Assembly (NCBI GenBank): GCA_024681875.1
Contig: JAILAA010000081.1
Coordinates: forward strand, 1-8,414
DNA length: 8,414 nucleotides
Reading direction: 5' to 3'
From: Prevotella sp.
GTDB taxonomy: Bacteria > Bacteroidota > Bacteroidia > Bacteroidales > Bacteroidaceae
This document shows, piece after piece, positions 5,124 through 8,414 of this stretch (its first letter is position 1; every line of letters begins with the position of its first letter). Below the pieces are notes generated by a model, which saw nothing but the letters and a program-made list of their open reading frames with translations, did no database searches and was not told the origin of the DNA. A program made the position numbers and the translations under genes.

Positions 5124-8100
5124 TCATGTTTTCCTGTGTTCTATGAACTCTACTTCTACGATGCGGAGTTCATGGTTGGTCTCGCCGCCTTTCTTGGCTT
5201 TGAAAAGGTCTAACTCTCCAGCGGCGGGTTCTGCCACCTCTACTATACCACCAAAAGCATCTTTGTCTTTGCCTGCACCCTTCAAGCGGATGGTGATTTC
5301 GTCGGTTTTGACTCGTTTTATGGGTGTCAGGTGGATATAGCCGAGGCTGCGCTCTGTCTCACCGCTCCAGATGAGGGTCTTGCCGGCATAAACCTCTAGG
5401 GGATAACTGCGCAGACGCCAGCCAGTGAGCTTCAGGCAGATGTCGTCGATGGCGGCTTTCCTTTCGAGCTTGTAGCTTATCCAGGCAGTGGAGAGACGGC
5501 CATCGTTCTTCCATTCTGAGAGTTCATTGTCGTCGTAGCTGTAGGAAGCATGTTCTGAGTCATAGCCAGCCTTAGCGGAAGCAATGTTCACGCCCCAAGC
5601 CTGGTCTGTATAGGAAAGAGTGAGCGGCGTCTCGCCCCTGTCCAACTGGCCTTTCAGGGTCAGTTGTGGCAAATGCTTCTCACTTTTCACTTCTTCACTT
5701 TTCACTTCCATGTATGCAGGCTTCACGTCTTCAGCGTAGGCAGAGAGATGGATTTCGCCAGCTTTGGCAGTGGTACGCACAAGTACGCGGTTGATGCCAC
5801 ATTCCACAGGAAGATGATAACTGCCGACATAATTGTCAGAGATATTCTTTGTGGCAGCCGCGTCGAGAAGTCCTTCTGGACGATGATTGTCAGGTCGCTG
5901 TAATGCTTGATTGTTGCGGGAAGCGATGCCACCAATCCATTTGGCTTCACCCCAGAGCTCGAAATAAATGGTACGGTCGTCGAGCGGACAACGGCGTCCC
6001 TGCTTGTCGAGTACCTCCACTTGGAAGAGTATCATATCGGCACCGTCGGCCTTTGTTCCTTCTGGGTTTTCTATAGCTGTAAGTTGAAGCTGATATGGCT
6101 CGCCTGCTGTTTCCAGCTTGTAGCGACTGCCATCAGAGGCAATGGCCTCCAGCGTACCAGGCTCATAAGGTACATTGTCGAAAGAAAAAAGATAACGGTA
6201 GCTTTGGTGGCCGTATCCCAGGCTCTTTCCATTCAGAAGCAACTCTACGGCATCGCCTGTGGAAACGACATAAACGGGCTTGTTCGTTCCTTTTTCATAG
6301 TTCCAATGGCCGATGATATATGTCTTCGTTTCTTCCGGCTCCACCCATCCGTTCCACATCACCTGATGCACGAAGAAGGCGTCCTTCGGAATACGCATTG
6401 CATCAGTGACACCGCTGGTGCGGTAGTTCGATTCGCCACGATGGTGCGTGTTCGTGTCGGAGAAAACAATCTTTACACCGCCCGATGATACCCGCGTGCC
6501 CGTGCCGGGACGCTCACGCCAGTAGTCATACCAGCGGCGCACCATCTCTATGGCCAGTTGATCCATGTTATGGTTATAGTCGGGTGCGGGCTGATTACGA
6601 TAGAGCGGGCCGTCGCCTTCCTTGTGGTAGGGGTAGCTCCACTCGTCCCAGTATTTGCGCAGCCCCTCGTCGCGACAATACTCCATGGCCCACATGGGGT
6701 GTTTTTTGCTTTTGTTGATATACAGCATCTCGCCGCCGTATTCTGCCTCGTCAATGTCGAGCATCTCGCGACTTCCGATAGCACGTCCGCCATACGGATC
6801 ATAGGCATCGCGGATAGCCTTCATCTCCAGCATGTGCTCACGGCTTATACTTTCGTTGCCACACTCGTAGAAGAGAATGGAGGGATTGTTTTTGTTATAG
6901 ATAATGGCGTCGCGCATCAGTTCCACGCGCTGCTCCCATCGGGCACCCTCTACGTCCTTCTCAGCATCACCGGCAGGCATGGCCTGAATGAGTCCCACAC
7001 GGTCGCACGACTCGATGTCCTGCTTCCAGGGCGTGACGTGCATCCATCTGACAAGATTGCCGTTCGACTTCACCATTAGTCCGTTGGAGTAGTCGCTGAG
7101 CCAGGCCGGAACGGAAAGTCCCACACCAGGCCACTCGTTCGACGTGCGCTGTGCATAGCCATGCATCATCAGCACACGGTCGTTAAGCCATATCTTTCCT
7201 CCGGCGAATCGTGTCTTGCGGAATCCGGTACGCGTGACCACTTGATCGTTCTCTGCGTTAAGGTCCATAGGACGGGCATCTGCACCGTCCTCGGCCAAAT
7301 AGGTCTTGACGGTGTAGAGATATCCATAGCCCCACGACCAGAAGTGCAGTCCCTCGAGTTTCCTCTGCATGGTGACGTTCCGGGTTTCGCCAGGTTGTAG
7401 CGTCACGCGCTCGCCGGGAATGATGGCCGACACGTAGTTGTCGGCGTTCAGCACCTTGGCAAAAAGGCGGAACGAACGCTCGCGACTGTCCTCATTGCGC
7501 ACCTGACTCTCTACATGCACCACGGCTGACCGCGCCGCAATATCGAAATCGGTGGCATAGACGTAGGTTCCAGTCGTGCCGAGATTACTGTAGAGCGGCA
7601 GCGTCTGGTAGAGTTTCCCGGTGACATGCAGCCAGACATTCTTGGGAATGCCGCCGTAGTTGGCATTGAAATTGCGGTCGTTCCACTGGTAGCGGCTCTC
7701 GTACTGGCGCGAACGGTAGGTCCACGAATTGTCGCAGCGAACGGCCATCGTATTCTCTCCTTTTATTATATAAGGTGTAAGGTCGAAGCCGCAGGCCATC
7801 ACGCCGTTCTCGCTGAACCCCAAATGATGGCCGTTGATATAGAAATCACCACCCTGACGGACGCCCTCGAACTCTACGAAGACCTTTCCCTCCAGCATAT
7901 CACTTGTGGCATTGAACTTCTTCCGGTACCAACTGATGGTGTCGGTCAGGTCGACGATATCCTTGCGGAAAGCCTCATCTCCGTTGAAGGCATAGGGCAA
8001 TGTCACCCGCTGCCACTGACTATCGTCGTAACCAGGGTTGGCAGCCTCGGGAAAATCGCCCACGCAGAGGCGCCACTCGCTGTTGAAATTAAACTTCTTT

Positions 8101-8174
8101 CTCTCGATAGCTTCAGCCGTCAGGCAAACCATTGCCAACAGCATCACGAACAACAGGGTTTTCGTTTGTTTCAT
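5124..8174 (-). CDS. Secreted family GH2 glycoside hydrolase (beta-galactosidase-like)
   Basis: Retaining exo-glycosidase of family GH2, probably periplasmic; the substrate (galactoside, glucuronide or other beta-sugar) cannot be assigned. I start at ATG 8174, giving 1016 residues, because this begins a clean signal peptide (MKQTKTLLFVMLLAM, likely cut after AEA at residue 22). A start 15 codons upstream would put charged residues first and overlap the promoter. Domains: GH2 sugar-binding jelly roll about 25-185, Ig-like domain about 200-315, TIM barrel about 320-600 with acid/base E441 in YECGNES and probable nucleophile E498 in MWAMEYCRDE, a DUF4982-like Ig domain about 615-690 (VELLLNGKSLG), a further beta domain to about 815, a repeat linker EVKSE-EVKSE at 823-832, and a discoidin-like C-terminal domain about 850-975. 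The nucleophile assignment is weaker than that of the acid/base because the surrounding motif is unusual. No gene-level coupling with the downstream pseudouridine synthase is needed, as that gene has its own promoter. Confidence 0.92.
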   Translation of the reverse strand: MKQTKTLLFVMLLAMVCLTAEAIERKKFNFNSEWRLCVGDFPEAANPGYDDSQWQRVTLPYAFNGDEAFRKDIVDLTDTISWYRKKFNATSDMLEGKVFVEFEGVRQGGDFYINGHHLGFSENGVMACGFDLTPYIIKGENTMAVRCDNSWTYRSRQYESRYQWNDRNFNANYGGIPKNVWLHVTGKLYQTLPLYSNLGTTGTYVYATDFDIAARSAVVHVESQVRNEDSRERSFRLFAKVLNADNYVSAIIPGERVTLQPGETRNVTMQRKLEGLHFWSWGYGYLYTVKTYLAEDGADARPMDLNAENDQVVTRTGFRKTRFAGGKIWLNDRVLMMHGYAQRTSNEWPGVGLSVPAWLSDYSNGLMVKSNGNLVRWMHVTPWKQDIESCDRVGLIQAMPAGDAEKDVEGARWEQRVELMRDAIIYNKNNPSILFYECGNESISREHMLEMKAIRDAYDPYGGRAIGSREMLDIDEAEYGGEMLYINKSKKHPMWAMEYCRDEGLRKYWDEWSYPYHKEGDGPLYRNQPAPDYNHNMDQLAIEMVRRWYDYWRERPGTGTRVSSGGVKIVFSDTNTHHRGESNYRTSGVTDAMRIPKDAFFVHQVMWNGWVEPEETKTYIIGHWNYEKGTNKPVYVVSTGDAVELLLNGKSLGYGHQSYRYLFSFDNVPYEPGTLEAIASDGSRYKLETAGEPYQLQLTAIENPEGTKADGADMILFQVEVLDKQGRRCPLDDRTIYFELWGEAKWIGGIASRNNQALQRPDNHRPEGLLDAAATKNISDNYVGSYHLPVECGINRVLVRTTAKAGEIHLSAYAEDVKPAYMEVKSEEVKSEKHLPQLTLKGQLDRGETPLTLSYTDQAWGVNIASAKAGYDSEHASYSYDDNELSEWKNDGRLSTAWISYKLERKAAIDDICLKLTGWRLRSYPLEVYAGKTLIWSGETERSLGYIHLTPIKRVKTDEITIRLKGAGKDKDAFGGIVEVAEPAAGELDLFKAKKGGETNHELRIVEVEFIEHRKT
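5676..5708 (-). repeat. 15-base tandem repeat inside the GH2 gene (EVKSE x2)
   Basis: Two 15-base units (5676-5690 and 5691-5705; 12 of 15 bases equal), plus the start of a third, encode EVKSE-EVKSE-K. The stretch is charged and low in complexity, and sits between two beta domains of the GH2 enzyme, where it probably acts as a linker. Confidence 0.8.
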
Positions 8175-8208
8175 TGTAGATTTCAATAGTTTTTTAGTAA
8201 TTCTGCTG

Positions 8209-8216
8209 CGAAGGTA
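8209..8216 (-). promoter_or_regulatory. Probable -7 box of the GH2 gene
   Basis: TACCTTCG on the minus strand differs by one base from TAnnTTTG and lies 34 bases upstream of the chosen ATG. I see no TTTG at the right distance upstream; the nearest, CTTG at 8245-8248, is about 28 bases away, which is too far. It may be a weak or activator-dependent promoter. Confidence 0.5.
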
Positions 8217-8256
8217 CAAAAAAATCCGTTAATTATCTTTAAATCAAGCGGAAAAA

Positions 8257-8289
8257 TTTGGAAAATAATTTCAGAATGATATATCTTTG
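8257..8289 (+). promoter_or_regulatory. Promoter of the right-edge membrane protein gene
   Basis: The plus strand has TTTG (8257-8260), 21 bases, then TATCTTTG (8282-8289), which fits the Bacteroidetes promoter pattern. The predicted leader is about 30 bases. An 8-base direct repeat, AATGATAT (8275-8282 and 8299-8306), brackets the -7 box with a 24-base period and could be an operator, although the region is A/T-rich. Confidence 0.75.
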
Positions 8290-8324
8290 CAATATCAAAA
8301 TGATATCACTTTAAAATTAAGATT

Positions 8325-8414
8325 ATGGAAACAAAAGAATTTCAGTTTAAGGGAATAGTAATGAACGGCTTCTTGATGCTGTTTGTCAACATCGCACTTT
8401 CGGTATTATCTATC
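8325..8414 (+). CDS. N-terminus of a membrane-anchored protein, possibly SPFH/band 7 family (partial)
   Basis: Thirty codons are visible from ATG 8325 to the window edge. After a short polar start (METKEFQFKG) comes a hydrophobic segment (about residues 11-30, with GFLMLFVNIALSVLSI) that looks like a single membrane anchor. In Bacteroidales, band 7/SPFH proteins often begin with a short polar stretch and then such a segment, so that family is a guess from memory, not shown by a domain. The start is supported by a well-formed promoter ending 35 bases upstream and by an A/T-rich leader without a Shine-Dalgarno site. The gene is divergent from the GH2 gene. Confidence 0.7.
   Translation, partial: METKEFQFKGIVMNGFLMLFVNIALSVLSI

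Noticed and set aside
6997..7179. Two ACACGG hexamers inside the GH2 gene, tested as further element copies.
   Set aside because: The similarity does not extend beyond the hexamer and they encode normal barrel residues.
8172..8219. A start for the GH2 protein 15 codons upstream of 8174.
   Set aside because: It would overlap the -7 box and place a charged stretch ahead of a complete signal peptide that already begins at 8174.

Overview
The window looks like a chromosomal piece of a Bacteroidales bacterium, most likely Prevotella-like. This is inferred from promoters of the Bacteroidetes form (TTTG, about 20 bases, TAnnTTTG), the absence of clear Shine-Dalgarno sites, and protein sequences that resemble gut and rumen Bacteroidales families. 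It is gene-dense, and every complete gene lies on the minus strand.

Layout on the minus strand, read from right to left: (i) a secreted family GH2 glycoside hydrolase (5124-8174); (ii) a tight housekeeping cluster with its own promoter at 5056-5087, made of an RluA-family pseudouridine synthase (4302-5054), the cysteine desulfurase SufS (3014-4282) and ribonuclease HII (2326-3006), with gaps of only 19 and 7 bases; (iii) 52 bases further on, a secreted GH51-type alpha-L-arabinofuranosidase (1-2273) that runs off the left edge. On the plus strand at the right edge, a gene for a membrane-anchored protein (8325 onward) starts behind a near-ideal Bacteroidetes promoter and is divergent from the GH2 gene.

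The two hydrolases have signal peptides and probably cut plant polysaccharide side chains (arabinose from arabinan or arabinoxylan by GH51; an unassigned beta-linked sugar by GH2). The three genes between them act in the cytoplasm on RNA modification, iron-sulfur supply and removal of RNA from DNA.

The most striking observation is a family of short palindromic elements inserted in frame in all three housekeeping genes. Two copies (2641-2712 in rnhB, 4698-4769 in the pseudouridine synthase gene) are exactly 72 bases and add 24 residues, starting ATDEHGITR and ending in VA, to proteins that otherwise look functional. A third, half-length copy (about 3245-3286) sits in sufS. All three are in the same orientation and reading frame relative to the host gene. 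The palindrome is built so that both strands encode nearly the same peptide ends. In form this resembles the Rickettsia palindromic elements, but the sequence is different, and I know of no described counterpart in Bacteroidales. Two other simple repeats also touch coding sequence: a heptamer array that supplies the C-terminus and stop codon of the pseudouridine synthase, and a 15-base tandem repeat (EVKSE twice) in the GH2 enzyme.
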